Assembly: GCF_900102135.1 (NCBI RefSeq)
Contig: NZ_FMVJ01000007.1
Coordinates: forward strand, 186,001-250,000
Origin: Microvirga guangxiensis
GTDB taxonomy: Bacteria > Pseudomonadota > Alphaproteobacteria > Rhizobiales > Beijerinckiaceae
DNA length: 64,000 bases
Reading direction: 5' to 3'
Shown here: positions 1 to 8,794 of the stretch, piece after piece
Layout: every line of letters starts with the position of its first letter
How positions within the stretch are numbered: the first letter of the stretch is position 1
The notes under the pieces: generated by a model
Seen by the model: only the letters and a program-made list of their open reading frames with translations
The model's database searches: none
What the model was told of the DNA's origin: nothing
Made by a program: the position numbers and the translations under genes

Positions 1-324
1 CGCGATGCCATCGAGAGCCTGGATCGCGCCACGAGCTACATGCTCCAGGCCATTTCCTCCAACGCGCAAGGCGATGCGCTGGCTGGAGCAACGCCTTACC
101 TTCGCCTCTTCGGTCTTGCCCAGGGCGGTGCGGCTCTCGCGGAAACAGCGCTTGCCGCACATGCCCTGTCAACAAGCGGCGATGCCGATCCTGCACATGC
201 AGGCCGCATCGCGCTGTGCCGTTTCTTCGCGGAAAACATCGCGGTCGGTGCGAAAGGACTGGAGGACACGGTCCTCGGTGGCGCGGGTTTCCTGCAGGAT
301 GCAACCCTGGCACTGGCGAGCTGA
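1..324 (+). CDS. Acyl-CoA dehydrogenase, C-terminal fragment (5' end outside window)
   Basis: The reading frame is open from base 1 and stops with TGA at 322-324, leaving the last 107 residues. They look like the C-terminal helical domain of an acyl-CoA dehydrogenase: an alpha-helical stretch with a small-residue-rich segment and a late FFAEN...GAGFLQD region. These flavoenzymes catalyse alpha,beta-dehydrogenation of acyl-CoA thioesters. The catalytic and FAD-binding parts lie upstream, so substrate class cannot be judged. The SDR gene starts 4 bases after the stop, suggesting one lipid-metabolism transcript. An ATG at 40 is internal, not a start. Confidence 0.75.
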   Translation, partial: RDAIESLDRATSYMLQAISSNAQGDALAGATPYLRLFGLAQGGAALAETALAAHALSTSGDADPAHAGRIALCRFFAENIAVGAKGLEDTVLGGAGFLQDATLALAS

Positions 325-328
325 TATC

Positions 329-1180
329 ATGAGCCTCAAGGGAAAGACTCTCTTCATTACCGGCGCTTCGCGCGGCATCGGTCTCGCCATTGGCCTACGG
401 GCCGCCCGGGATGGGGCGAATGTGGTGATCGCGGCCAAGACCGCCGAACCGCATCCCAAGCTCCCCGGTACCATCTACACGGCTGCGGAGGAGATCGAGA
501 AGGCTGGCGGCAAGGCGCTGCCGCTTGTTGTCGATGTCCGCGACGAGGCGGCGGTGAGTGGCGCAATCGAGAAAACCGTCGAGACCTTCGGCGGTCTCGA
601 CATCGTGGTCAACAATGCCAGCGCCATCAGCCTTACGCCCACAACGATGACCGACATGAAGCGCTTCGATCTGATGCATCAGATCAACACGCGCGGCACC
701 TACATGGTCTCGAAATACGCAATTCCGCATCTGGAAAAGGCCGAGAACCCGCACATCCTCATGATGTCGCCGCCCCTCGATATGAAGGAGAAATGGTTCG
801 CGCCGCACCTCGCCTACACCATGGCGAAATACGGCATGAGTCTCTGCGTGCTCGGGCTTGCCGGTGAGCTGCGTCCGAAGGGCATTGCCGTCAACGCGCT
901 CTGGCCGCGCACGACGATTGCGACGAGCGCCGTGAAGAACCTGCTCGGGGGCGACGAGATCGTGCAGGCCAGCCGCACGCCGGAGATCCTCTCCGACGCG
1001 GCCTATGCCATCTTCCAGAAGCCTGCCAGGAACTTCTCGGGACATTTCCTCATCGACGACGTCTTCTTGAGTGAGGAAGGCGTGACGGATTTCGAGAAGT
1101 ACCGTGTCGATCCGACGAAGCCGTTGATGCCTGACTTCTTCGTGCCCGACGATATTCCACCGCTGAAACAAACATCATAA
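329..1180 (+). CDS. HSDL2-like short-chain dehydrogenase/reductase
   Basis: A 283-residue SDR of the hydroxysteroid-dehydrogenase-like 2 type. The N-terminus carries the Rossmann TGASRGIG cofactor motif directly after the start, then NNAS, and a catalytic Tyr-x3-Lys in YTMAKYG. The ALWPRTTIAT segment and the C-terminal FLIDDVFL region are typical of HSDL2 relatives, which act on acyl or steroid-like alcohols; the real substrate is unknown. The open frame runs further upstream, but ATG 329 is right because the Rossmann motif must be near the N-terminus and the upstream extension overlaps the dehydrogenase gene. Probably co-transcribed with the preceding acyl-CoA dehydrogenase. Confidence 0.85.
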   Translation: MSLKGKTLFITGASRGIGLAIGLRAARDGANVVIAAKTAEPHPKLPGTIYTAAEEIEKAGGKALPLVVDVRDEAAVSGAIEKTVETFGGLDIVVNNASAISLTPTTMTDMKRFDLMHQINTRGTYMVSKYAIPHLEKAENPHILMMSPPLDMKEKWFAPHLAYTMAKYGMSLCVLGLAGELRPKGIAVNALWPRTTIATSAVKNLLGGDEIVQASRTPEILSDAAYAIFQKPARNFSGHFLIDDVFLSEEGVTDFEKYRVDPTKPLMPDFFVPDDIPPLKQTS

Positions 1181-1219
1181 AGGTCAGGCGATCACTCACC
1201 TGATGAGGCGGAGACGGCT

Positions 1220-2215
1220 ATGATCTTGATCCACAGGCCGGCGCAGGCGGTCAATCCCAAGGGGGAATCCCTCGACCGTTTCGTGCTGCCGGAAGGGGAG
1301 CCGATACCTCCGGATGCCATCTGGGTCGACCTGATCGATCCCAGCCGTGACGAGGACAAGCTCGTCGAGCATCACCTCAACATCGAAATTCCGACCCGGG
1401 AGGAGATGGCGGATATCGAGCCGTCCGAAATCCTCTACCATGAGAACAATGCCCGCTACATGACCGCGCGTGTTCTCTGCAGCTCGGACACCGACAACCC
1501 CAAGCTCATCGATGTTTCCTTCATCCTGACCGAGCAGGCGCTCGTGACCGTGCGCTATGGTGAGCCGCGTTCCTTCAGCATGTTCATGTCCCGCGCCGGG
1601 AAGCCGGGTGGATGCCGTCACCAGCCGGAGGCGGTTCTCGATGGCCTCGTCGAGGCGATCATCGACCGCGCCGCAGAAATTCTCGGTACCGTGGGGCAGC
1701 ACATCGATCGCCTTTCGCAAGCGATCTTCGAGAACGAGAAGAAGGGCAAGCGCCGAACCGCGTCATTCCGTGCCGCCTTGAAATCCATCGGGCGCAAGGC
1801 TGACGTGATCTCGAAAGTGCGCGAGAGCATGGTATCGGTCGAGCGTCTTCTCCTGTTTCTCTCCGCAAGCATGCCGCGCCCTCAAAAGACGCGCGGCTAT
1901 CAGGCTGAATGGCGCACGGCCTTGCGGGACGTTCAGTCCATCGAGGAACATGCGACCTTCCTATCCAGCAAGGTGCAGTTCCTGCTCGATGCCACGCTCG
2001 GCCTCGTCTCCATCGAGCAGAACGATATCATCAAGATCTTCTCGGTGATGTCCGTCATCTTCTTGCCGCCGACGCTCGTGTCGTCGCTCTACGGCATGAA
2101 TTTCAGGCTCATGCCGGAGCTGAACTGGGAATACGGTTATCTCTGGGCCATAGGCCTCATGATCTCGGCCGCTGTCGTTCCCTATCTCTTTTTTCGCTGG
2201 AAGCGCTGGCTATAG
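1220..2215 (+). CDS. corA: CorA-family magnesium/divalent cation transporter
   Basis: A 331-residue CorA-like membrane transporter. It has a long cytoplasmic N-terminal domain (about residues 1-265), then two C-terminal membrane segments separated by the diagnostic GMN motif (YGMN near residue 291), and a basic C-terminal tail. CorA proteins form pentameric Mg2+ (also Co2+/Ni2+) channels in the inner membrane. Length fits the family. GGAG lies just upstream of ATG 1220. The C-terminal FRWKRWL tail resembles the usual Hyphomicrobiales version. No adjacent gene suggests a specialised role. Confidence 0.9.
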   Translation: MILIHRPAQAVNPKGESLDRFVLPEGEPIPPDAIWVDLIDPSRDEDKLVEHHLNIEIPTREEMADIEPSEILYHENNARYMTARVLCSSDTDNPKLIDVSFILTEQALVTVRYGEPRSFSMFMSRAGKPGGCRHQPEAVLDGLVEAIIDRAAEILGTVGQHIDRLSQAIFENEKKGKRRTASFRAALKSIGRKADVISKVRESMVSVERLLLFLSASMPRPQKTRGYQAEWRTALRDVQSIEEHATFLSSKVQFLLDATLGLVSIEQNDIIKIFSVMSVIFLPPTLVSSLYGMNFRLMPELNWEYGYLWAIGLMISAAVVPYLFFRWKRWL

Positions 2216-2284
2216 GAATAGTAATTTCTTGCTCCGTGGCATGGCCGCTTCCTTGCGGCATGACGGAGAGATGAAGGACGTATC

Positions 2285-3034
2285 ATGTGCGGGCGCTATG
2301 CCATCACTCTCCCTCCAGATGTTTATCGGGATTTCTACGGGTATTCGGAGCAGCCGAACTTTCCTCCGCGCTATAATGTGGCCCCAACGCAGCCTGTGCC
2401 GATCGTATTGGAGGATCGCGGCGAACGGCATTTCATGCTGGTGCGTTGGGGTTTCCTGCCGTCCTGGGTGAAGGACCCTAAGGACTTTCCGCTCGTCATC
2501 AATGCGCGCGGCGAGACGCTTGAGACGAAGCCCACCTTCAAAGCGGCGCTCAAGCGCCGGCGCTGCATCTTCATGGTGGATGGCTTTTATGAATGGCGTC
2601 GCGACGGCCGGGAAAAGACGCCGTTTCTCATTCGGCCGCGTAGCCGCAAGCCGCTGCCGATGGCGGGCTTGTGGGAAACCTATTCCAGCCCCGACGGCTC
2701 GGAGATCGACACGGCCGCCATCGTGACGACGGATGCGAACGGCACCATGTCCGCTGTGCACGACCGCATGCCGGTGATCCTTTCGGAAGAGAACATCGCT
2801 GCCTGGCTCGACGTGAGCGATGAGCGTGCGAGTGTCATGAATCTGGTAAGGCCATGTCCGGACGACTGGCTTGATCTGGTGCCCGTCTCGAGCCGTGTGA
2901 ACAAGGTCGAGAATGACGATGCCGACCTCATGGAGCCTCTCACTCACCCGGAACCGGCGCCGGTGCGCCAAACCAAGCCGAAGGCAAAGAAGCCGCTTTC
3001 CAGCGATGAGGATGACCAGGGCAGCCTGTTCTAG
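2285..3034 (+). CDS. SOS response-associated peptidase (SRAP/HMCES/YedK family)
   Basis: A 249-residue SRAP-domain protein. The mature N-terminus begins Cys2-Gly-Arg-Tyr (MCGRYAIT), the catalytic cysteine that forms a thiazolidine crosslink with abasic sites in single-stranded DNA. Other family marks are YNVAPTQ, the WGFLPSWVKD segment, INARGET, the FYEWRRDG stretch and HDRMPVIL. The role is protecting abasic sites at replication forks. The C-terminal tail (residues about 220-249) is charged and probably disordered. GAAGGA precedes the ATG. No LexA box was identified by eye. Confidence 0.93.
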   Translation: MCGRYAITLPPDVYRDFYGYSEQPNFPPRYNVAPTQPVPIVLEDRGERHFMLVRWGFLPSWVKDPKDFPLVINARGETLETKPTFKAALKRRRCIFMVDGFYEWRRDGREKTPFLIRPRSRKPLPMAGLWETYSSPDGSEIDTAAIVTTDANGTMSAVHDRMPVILSEENIAAWLDVSDERASVMNLVRPCPDDWLDLVPVSSRVNKVENDDADLMEPLTHPEPAPVRQTKPKAKKPLSSDEDDQGSLF

Positions 3035-3245
3035 GCGCATCCGCAAGCGCTGACCAAGCAAGACGCTATGATGTCTTCTTCAGCCTCCATGACTGTGCCA
3101 TTCGATAAGAATTGTCTTGCAGGTCTCGGGCAAACCGGAATAGGGCAGGGACAAGGCGGTGAGTGTCCATTGATGCTCGAGTTGGTCGCTCTCCTGTATT
3201 CTGCAAGCAGCAAGCTGGGATGCGTGAGAGACGCGAGGAGAAGGC

Positions 3246-4046
3246 ATGAGAGTTTTCATCAGCGCGGATATCGAAGGTTGCGCAGCAATCACGAGCTGGG
3301 ACGAGGTCCACAAGGGGCGGGCGGGCTATCAGGAATTTCGTGAGCAGATGACCTCGGAGGTCGTCGCTGCCTGTGAAGGCGCCCGTGCTGCGGGTGCGAC
3401 CGATATTCTGATCAAGGACGCTCACGAGAGCGGCTGCAACCTGATCGTTTCCCGCCTGCCGGAATATGCCCGCATCGTCCGCGCCTGGAGCGGGCATCCC
3501 TATGTGATGATGTTCGGTCTGGACTCCAGCTTCGATGCGGCCCTTTTCATCGGCTATCACGACGCGGCGGGATCCGACAGCAACCCTCTCGCGCACACGA
3601 TGAACGACAGAATCGCGCGCCTCACGATCAACGGCGAACTGGCATCGGAATTCACGGTGAATGCTTACACGGCTGCCTTGAATGGTGTGCCGCCTGTTTT
3701 TCTCTCGGGAGATCGCGGGATCTGCGGGGCCGCGAAACGGCTTGTTCCTGGAATGACGACGGTCGCTGTCAGCGAAGGATTCGGGCGGGCCACGCTATCG
3801 GTTTCACCCGCAACGGCCCTTCGTATGATCCGCGAGGGAGTCGAGGAATCGCTGAGCAGAGATCTCTCACGTTGTTCGCTCAACCTTCCTGACAGGTTCG
3901 AGGTCGTTCTCACGTTCAACAATGCCAGCGATGCCTATCGTTCCAGCTTCTATCCAGGCGTAGAACACTCTGAACCCTGCACGCTGCGTTTCGTCTCGAA
4001 TGATTATTTCGAAGTCTTGCGCACGATCCGGTTCATTACGGTGTGA
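3246..4046 (+). CDS. dppA: D-aminopeptidase, M55 family (DppA-like)
   Basis: A 266-residue M55 metallopeptidase. The zinc ligands of Bacillus DppA are recognisable: Asp8 and Glu10 (FISADIEG), His60 (KDAHESG) and His105 (GYHDAAG), with acidic residues Glu131/Glu135 in the position of the last ligand. M55 enzymes release N-terminal D-amino acids from short peptides such as D-Ala-D-Ala. A strong GAGGAGAAGG ribosome-binding site precedes ATG 3246. Its end overlaps the tail of the convergent lysR gene by 43 bp. With the downstream D-amino-acid transaminase, ABC transporter and peptidases it forms a probable D-peptide salvage locus. Confidence 0.92.
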   Translation: MRVFISADIEGCAAITSWDEVHKGRAGYQEFREQMTSEVVAACEGARAAGATDILIKDAHESGCNLIVSRLPEYARIVRAWSGHPYVMMFGLDSSFDAALFIGYHDAAGSDSNPLAHTMNDRIARLTINGELASEFTVNAYTAALNGVPPVFLSGDRGICGAAKRLVPGMTTVAVSEGFGRATLSVSPATALRMIREGVEESLSRDLSRCSLNLPDRFEVVLTFNNASDAYRSSFYPGVEHSEPCTLRFVSNDYFEVLRTIRFITV

Positions 4047-4957
4047 GGCGCGAGGCTTTGCGCATCAGCAGCTTTCCAGAACTCGTCCACGATGGGGCGG
4101 CTTCGCTGGGAATGCCGGTAAAGGCGGATCTCGATCGTTAAGGACCAGGCGGGATCGGAGCTGGCGGGCACAAGAGTGCCGTCGGCCAGTTCCGCACGGA
4201 TCAGGCTCATCGGAAGCCAGGCAACGCCCCAACCCGCTATAGCCATGGCCTTATGCCCGATGGAAATGGTGTTCTCATGAACCACTCGTCTCTTCAGCGG
4301 AGGGCGGTTGGCGAAGAGTTTGTTCAAGGCGACGCCAAAGAATGAAAAATCGCCATAGCTGAGGAACGGCATGTCTGTTCCATGCGCCAGGGCTCTATCG
4401 AGTTCCGGGCCCTCTGGATGCGCGCGCGAAACCGGCAATACGCGTTCAGTGCCAAGCACGAGATAAGGAAATCTTGTCTGATCGAGCTGGAAAGGCACCG
4501 AGGCATGGGCATAGGTGAGCAGGAAATCGCTGTCCCCATCCAGAAGAGAAGCGATGTTGTCCTCGATGCCGCCCTTGTCCGGGCTGAGATGAGAGCTGAA
4601 GGGCGGCAGCAGCTTCTGAATCGATTGCAGCCAATCGGGGAAGAAAGTGACGGTCAGCGTATGAAGGGCCGAGAAGGTCAGGCGATGCTGCTCGATGGCA
4701 GGATCCGGGCGCAGAGCGAGTCGATGATAGTACCATTGCTGTACTGTCTGCACGGCGATCGGCAGAAAGCGCTTGCCCTCATGAGTGAGCTCGGACGGAT
4801 AAATGGCGCGGTTGATGAGCGTCACGCCCATCCATTCCTCGAGCTGGCGGATTCTTCGGCTGAAGGCCGGTTGGGAAACTCCGCGCAGAGACGCCGCTTT
4901 GGAGAAGCTCAGATGCTCAGCGAGACAACAGAAGTCCTCCAGCCATTTCAGCTCCAT
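4004..4957 (-). CDS. LysR-family transcriptional regulator of the D-amino-acid locus
   Basis: A 317-residue LysR regulator. Residues 1-60 form the winged helix-turn-helix (FSKAASLRGVSQPAFSRRIRQLEEWMG); the rest is the periplasmic-binding-protein-like effector domain. It is convergent with dppA (43-bp tail overlap) and divergent from the transaminase gene, the classic layout for a LysR protein controlling the adjacent divergent operon. A perfect 12-bp dyad lies in the 152-bp gap. The effector may be a D-amino acid or small peptide; that is inferred from the neighbours only. Confidence 0.9.
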   Translation of the reverse strand: MELKWLEDFCCLAEHLSFSKAASLRGVSQPAFSRRIRQLEEWMGVTLINRAIYPSELTHEGKRFLPIAVQTVQQWYYHRLALRPDPAIEQHRLTFSALHTLTVTFFPDWLQSIQKLLPPFSSHLSPDKGGIEDNIASLLDGDSDFLLTYAHASVPFQLDQTRFPYLVLGTERVLPVSRAHPEGPELDRALAHGTDMPFLSYGDFSFFGVALNKLFANRPPLKRRVVHENTISIGHKAMAIAGWGVAWLPMSLIRAELADGTLVPASSDPAWSLTIEIRLYRHSQRSRPIVDEFWKAADAQSLAPHTVMNRIVRKTSK

Positions 4958-5049
4958 AGCCCCTTGGTCCTTTCCGTAGGAATGCCTCGCAGATGAAACC
5001 TTCTATCTTTATGCGTTTTCTGCATCAGCTTTAGAGAAACACGGCATTA

Positions 5050-5061
5050 GCAATAAATTGC
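5050..5061. promoter_or_regulatory. Candidate LysR binding dyad GCAAT-AA-ATTGC
   Basis: A perfect 12-bp inverted repeat in the gap between the divergent lysR and transaminase genes, 48 bp before the transaminase start codon. The site is AT-rich relative to its surroundings. LysR proteins usually bind such dyads between divergent genes. Binding is inferred from position alone. Confidence 0.35.
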
Positions 5062-5109
5062 CGATCTCACTAGCTTCCCCGCGAGACTCATCCTCCAAGG
5101 GGAACGGCG

Positions 5110-5967
5110 TTGTCGAGAACAGTCTATGTCAATGGAAGCTATGTGCCGGAGCCAGAGGCGCAGATTTCGATTTTTGATCGAGGCTTCCTGTTCGGCGACA
5201 GCATCTATGAAGTGAGCGCCGTCATCGGTGGAAATCTCATCGACAACGATCTCCACTTGGACAGGCTCGAACGCTCGCTTCGTGAACTCGATATTCCGAT
5301 GCCCGTATCGCGAGACGATATCGTCGCGATGCAGAAGACTCTCATTGCGCGCAATGAGATCGACGAGGGGCTCGTTTACCTGCAAGTCACCCGCGGCAGC
5401 GAGGACAGGAATTTCGATTACAGCGACACTTTGAAGCCGAATCTCGTCGCCTTCACGCAGAAGAAAAAGCTGCAAAATACTGCCGCACATAAGGATGGTA
5501 TCAAGGTTGCCTTGGTCGACGATATCCGCTGGGACCGGCGAGACATCAAGACCACGATGCTGCTGGCCCAAGTGCAGGCGAAGCGCCAGGCGAAAGCCAG
5601 CGGCTGCATCGAGGCATGGATGGTGCAGGATGGCTTCATCACGGAAGGCGCGTCCTCGACGGTATTCATCATTACGCAGGACGGAAAAATCGTTACGAGG
5701 CCGAATTCGAGGGTCACTCTGCCGGGATGCACGCGGCTCGCAGTCCTGAGGGCTGCTGCTGCCCATGATCTGCAGATTGAGGAGCGGCTGTTCACCGCAG
5801 ACGAGGCTTATCTCGCCCGGGAGGCCTTTCTCACAAGCGCTTCGAGCTTTGTGACGCCGGTCGTCGAAATTGCCGGCCATCGGATTGGAGACGGGAAGCC
5901 CGGTCCGATCACACGCCGTGTTCAACAGATCTATCTAGAACTCGCTCTCAAACAGAGCGCCGCCTAG
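5110..5967 (+). CDS. dat: D-amino-acid transaminase, class IV PLP enzyme, non-canonical carboxylate trap
   Basis: A 285-residue fold-type IV aminotransferase closest in layout to Bacillus D-amino-acid transaminase. The PLP lysine is Lys147 (DIKTTMLL), with Glu179 in ITEGASSTVF and a C-terminal LTSASSFVTPV motif. The frame begins with TTG; CCAAGGGGAA upstream supports it. The R-x-H signature that binds the substrate alpha-carboxylate in Bacillus enzymes reads R100-N-F102, so the histidine is lost. Some non-canonical D-transaminases also lack this signature. It would convert D-amino acids to 2-oxoacids with a 2-oxoglutarate/D-Glu pair, feeding products of the neighbouring D-aminopeptidase into metabolism. 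An aminodeoxychorismate lyase or branched-chain enzyme is less likely given context. Confidence 0.85.
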   Translation: MSRTVYVNGSYVPEPEAQISIFDRGFLFGDSIYEVSAVIGGNLIDNDLHLDRLERSLRELDIPMPVSRDDIVAMQKTLIARNEIDEGLVYLQVTRGSEDRNFDYSDTLKPNLVAFTQKKKLQNTAAHKDGIKVALVDDIRWDRRDIKTTMLLAQVQAKRQAKASGCIEAWMVQDGFITEGASSTVFIITQDGKIVTRPNSRVTLPGCTRLAVLRAAAAHDLQIEERLFTADEAYLAREAFLTSASSFVTPVVEIAGHRIGDGKPGPITRRVQQIYLELALKQSAA

Positions 5968-6006
5968 TAGGTATCATCACCAGAAAAGCCAAAGGGGACT
6001 GACTCA

Positions 6007-6855
6007 ATGAATAAAATTCTCAAAACCGCTCTACTCGCCTCCGCGCTCGCATTCGCCGGAACGGGCATCGCTTCCGCTGAGACGGTTGGTTACGGAAAGT
6101 GCGAACTGACTGGGAAGAAAGGCTCTCACTCGATCAATCCTGCGGTGCCGGGCCAGTTCACCGTGATTATCAATCTGCCGGCCGTCGGCCAGTTCAACGG
6201 CGACACGCCGGACACCGTCCGTGACGGTTATGAGTTCTGCATGGCCGTCAACATCGCCCACCGTCTGGGCCTGGACAAGGTCAAGCTCGTCAATGCTTCG
6301 TTCGACTCCATCGTTGCAGGTCAGAACAAGGATTTCGACATTGCTCTCGCGCTGATCTCGGTGACCGAGCCGCGCAAGAAGGTGGTCGACTTCTCGACGG
6401 TCTACATGGAGTCGAGCTACGGCGTCGCCACGAAGGCTGATGCTAATGTCACCGAAGCCTCGCTGAAGAGCGGCCGCGTCGGAGTTCAGGCCGGCACCAC
6501 GCTGGTTCCTTTCGCACAGGAAACCCTGAAGGCTTCCAAGGTTGACGTGTACGACGACACGGCTTCCATGTTCACGGCTGCAGCTGCAGGCAAGGTCGAT
6601 GCCGTCATGACGGATCTCAGCATCGTTCTCGGGCAGGTCGCAAATTCCAAAGGCCGCCTGAAAGTCGTAGGCCAGTATTCGAGCGGAGGCCAAACGGCCG
6701 GCATCTATCCCAAGGGTACGGCCAGCAAGCCGGTGATCGACAAGATCATTCAGGAGCTGAAGGACGACGGCACTCTGAAGAAGCTCGAAGCCGCCTACCT
6801 CCTCCCGTCCTGGGGCGGCGTCTCGCCGGATAGCATCCCGACCTGGAAGCACTAA
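6007..6855 (+). CDS. Polar amino-acid ABC transporter, periplasmic substrate-binding protein
   Basis: A 282-residue family-3 (SBP_bac_3) binding protein. Residues 1-24 are a Sec signal peptide ending near ASAETV. The mature part has the usual two-lobe pattern with YEFCMAVNIAHRLG, a DIALALISVTEPRKKVVDFS segment, and GVQAGTT followed by DAVMTDLS. An AAGGGG ribosome-binding site sits before ATG 6007, 39 bp after dat. Ligand cannot be read from sequence; the locus suggests D-amino acids or small gamma-glutamyl compounds. Confidence 0.9.
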   Translation: MNKILKTALLASALAFAGTGIASAETVGYGKCELTGKKGSHSINPAVPGQFTVIINLPAVGQFNGDTPDTVRDGYEFCMAVNIAHRLGLDKVKLVNASFDSIVAGQNKDFDIALALISVTEPRKKVVDFSTVYMESSYGVATKADANVTEASLKSGRVGVQAGTTLVPFAQETLKASKVDVYDDTASMFTAAAAGKVDAVMTDLSIVLGQVANSKGRLKVVGQYSSGGQTAGIYPKGTASKPVIDKIIQELKDDGTLKKLEAAYLLPSWGGVSPDSIPTWKH

Positions 6856-6872
6856 GACAGGTATCATTTTTG

Positions 6873-7979
6873 ATGAACACATCGGCTGTTCTGGCCAATG
6901 TCGAGCGCGCCAATCAATGGCGCGCTCGTAGCAAGGTTCGCGCGTACGGCGCTCTGACCTGGGCCGCATTTTCAATCACTGCGATCACGTTCCTGGCTGT
7001 GGCTGCCACGGTGATTTCGATCGCCCAGTTCATGATTCAGGAAGGATGGAGCACAGGACCCGTCTGGATTGCGGGCCTAGTTCCTGTCGCGCTGTCCTTT
7101 CTCGTGGTTGCGGGTGCTGCGAAAGCGGCTCGCTTTTCGAGCAAGGCAAGATCCTCGGCTGAGGTTTATGAGGCGCGGGCTTTGGGCGCCAAGGCAGCCG
7201 AGGCGTCCTGGAAAACCATATCCTATTCCGTCGCTTTCCTGATCCTGTGCGCGCTTGCCTGGTTCATGGTCGTGAACGATGCCGCGGTCAGCCGCACGTT
7301 CTTCGACATGGATCTCATCGTGCGTTCTGCCGTGACGGTCATCAAGGCTTTCGGAACCAACGTTCTCATCTTCGCGGTTTCGGCGGTTTTGATCCTCGTC
7401 TGGGCGCTCGTGATCGCCATCGCCCGCACGTTGCCGGGTGAGGCAGGGCGCCCGATCCGTACGATCGCGATCATCTACAGCGATCTGTTCCGTGGCCTTC
7501 CCGCCATCATCACCATTTATCTGATCGGCTTCGGCCTGCCGCTCACAAACCTGCCGATCCTGAAGGATCTCTCTTCGAACGCTTATGCGATCATCGCGCT
7601 GACGCTCACCTATGGCGCTTATACCTCCGAGGTTTATCGCGCAGGGATCGAGAGCGTTCATCCAAGTCAGATCGCCGCCGCGCGCTCACTGGGGCTCTCC
7701 TATTTCAGGACCATGCGCTACGTGATCGTTCCTCAGGCGGTGCGGGGCATCATTCCTCCACTGATGAACAATTGCATCAGCCTTCAGAAGGATACGGCGC
7801 TTGTGGCCATCATCGGCACGATCGACGCCTTCAACCAATCGAAGATCATCGCAAGCAACAACTTCAATCTCTCGGCGGTGACCACGGTCGCCATCATCTT
7901 CATCCTGATTACGATCCCGCAGGCTCGCTTCGTCGACAAGCTCATCGAGCGCGACCGCAGCAAGCGCCGGTCCGGATAA
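6873..7979 (+). CDS. Polar amino-acid ABC transporter permease with N-terminal extension
   Basis: A 368-residue inner-membrane permease of the HisM/GlnP type. The BPD_transp_1 core is in the C-terminal half, with the EAA loop YRAGIESVHPSQIAAARSLG contacting the ATPase. The N-terminal ~150 residues are extra: two or three membrane segments (about 25-50, 60-80 and 115-135) linked by a basic, alanine-rich stretch. Typical family members are 220-270 residues. Only one permease gene is present, so it probably works as a homodimer. A TTG one codon upstream (6870) is an alternative start. Confidence 0.88.
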   Translation: MNTSAVLANVERANQWRARSKVRAYGALTWAAFSITAITFLAVAATVISIAQFMIQEGWSTGPVWIAGLVPVALSFLVVAGAAKAARFSSKARSSAEVYEARALGAKAAEASWKTISYSVAFLILCALAWFMVVNDAAVSRTFFDMDLIVRSAVTVIKAFGTNVLIFAVSAVLILVWALVIAIARTLPGEAGRPIRTIAIIYSDLFRGLPAIITIYLIGFGLPLTNLPILKDLSSNAYAIIALTLTYGAYTSEVYRAGIESVHPSQIAAARSLGLSYFRTMRYVIVPQAVRGIIPPLMNNCISLQKDTALVAIIGTIDAFNQSKIIASNNFNLSAVTTVAIIFILITIPQARFVDKLIERDRSKRRSG

Positions 7980-8023
7980 GGGGCGGATGACCGTGACAAT
8001 CGAACCGCGGAAGGGATATCACC

Positions 8024-8767
8024 ATGGCACTCGTTGAGATCGACAAGGCCTACAAGCACTATGGCAGCGTCAGCGTGCTGAACGGTCTCTCCTTGAACAT
8101 CGAGGAGCATCAGGTCGTCTGCTTGATCGGGCCTTCGGGCTGCGGCAAGTCCACCCTGCTTCGCTGCATCAACCGGCTCGAGACCATTCAGAAGGGCGAG
8201 ATCCGCCTGCATGGCGACCGCATCACCGGTCCTGGCGTGGACCTCGATGTTCTCCGGCGCGAGATCGGCATCGTCTTTCAGGGCTACAACCTGTTCCCGC
8301 ACATGAGCGTGATCGAAAACATCACCCTTGGCCCGCTCAAGGTGCTGGGGATGGACAGGTCCGAGGCGCGCGACAAGGGCATGGCGCTTTTGTCCCGTAT
8401 CGGCCTGGCCCATAAGGCGGACGAGTTCCCGGACCGTCTCTCCGGCGGCCAGCAACAGCGCGTCGCCATTGTGCGCGCCCTGATGATGGACCCTGCGCTG
8501 CTTCTCCTCGATGAGATCACGTCAGCGCTCGATCCGGAACTGGTCTCTGAGGTGCTCGACATCGTGCGCGATCTTGCCGCAAAGGGCATGACAATGGTAC
8601 TCGCGACCCATGAAATGGGTTTTGCGCGAGAGGTTGCCGACAAGGTCTGCTTCCTGCAGGAAGGCGTCGTATATGAGGAGGGGCCTCCCTCTCAGATCTT
8701 CGGAAACCCGCAGGGCGAGAGAACAAAGGCGTTTCTCAAGAGGATCATCGACGCCGGCCGCCTTTGA
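8024..8767 (+). CDS. Polar amino-acid ABC transporter ATP-binding protein
   Basis: A 247-residue ABC ATPase. Walker A GPSGCGKST near residues 36-44, Q-loop in VFQGYNLFPHM, signature LSGGQQQR, Walker B LLLLDEITSALDPE and the H-loop ATHEMGF are all intact, so it should be active. It energises the permease encoded just upstream and completes a three-gene uptake system with one binding protein, one permease and one ATPase. Confidence 0.95.
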   Translation: MALVEIDKAYKHYGSVSVLNGLSLNIEEHQVVCLIGPSGCGKSTLLRCINRLETIQKGEIRLHGDRITGPGVDLDVLRREIGIVFQGYNLFPHMSVIENITLGPLKVLGMDRSEARDKGMALLSRIGLAHKADEFPDRLSGGQQQRVAIVRALMMDPALLLLDEITSALDPELVSEVLDIVRDLAAKGMTMVLATHEMGFAREVADKVCFLQEGVVYEEGPPSQIFGNPQGERTKAFLKRIIDAGRL

Positions 8768-8794
8768 GCCTCGTCGAAACAGCCGGAGCTGGTG

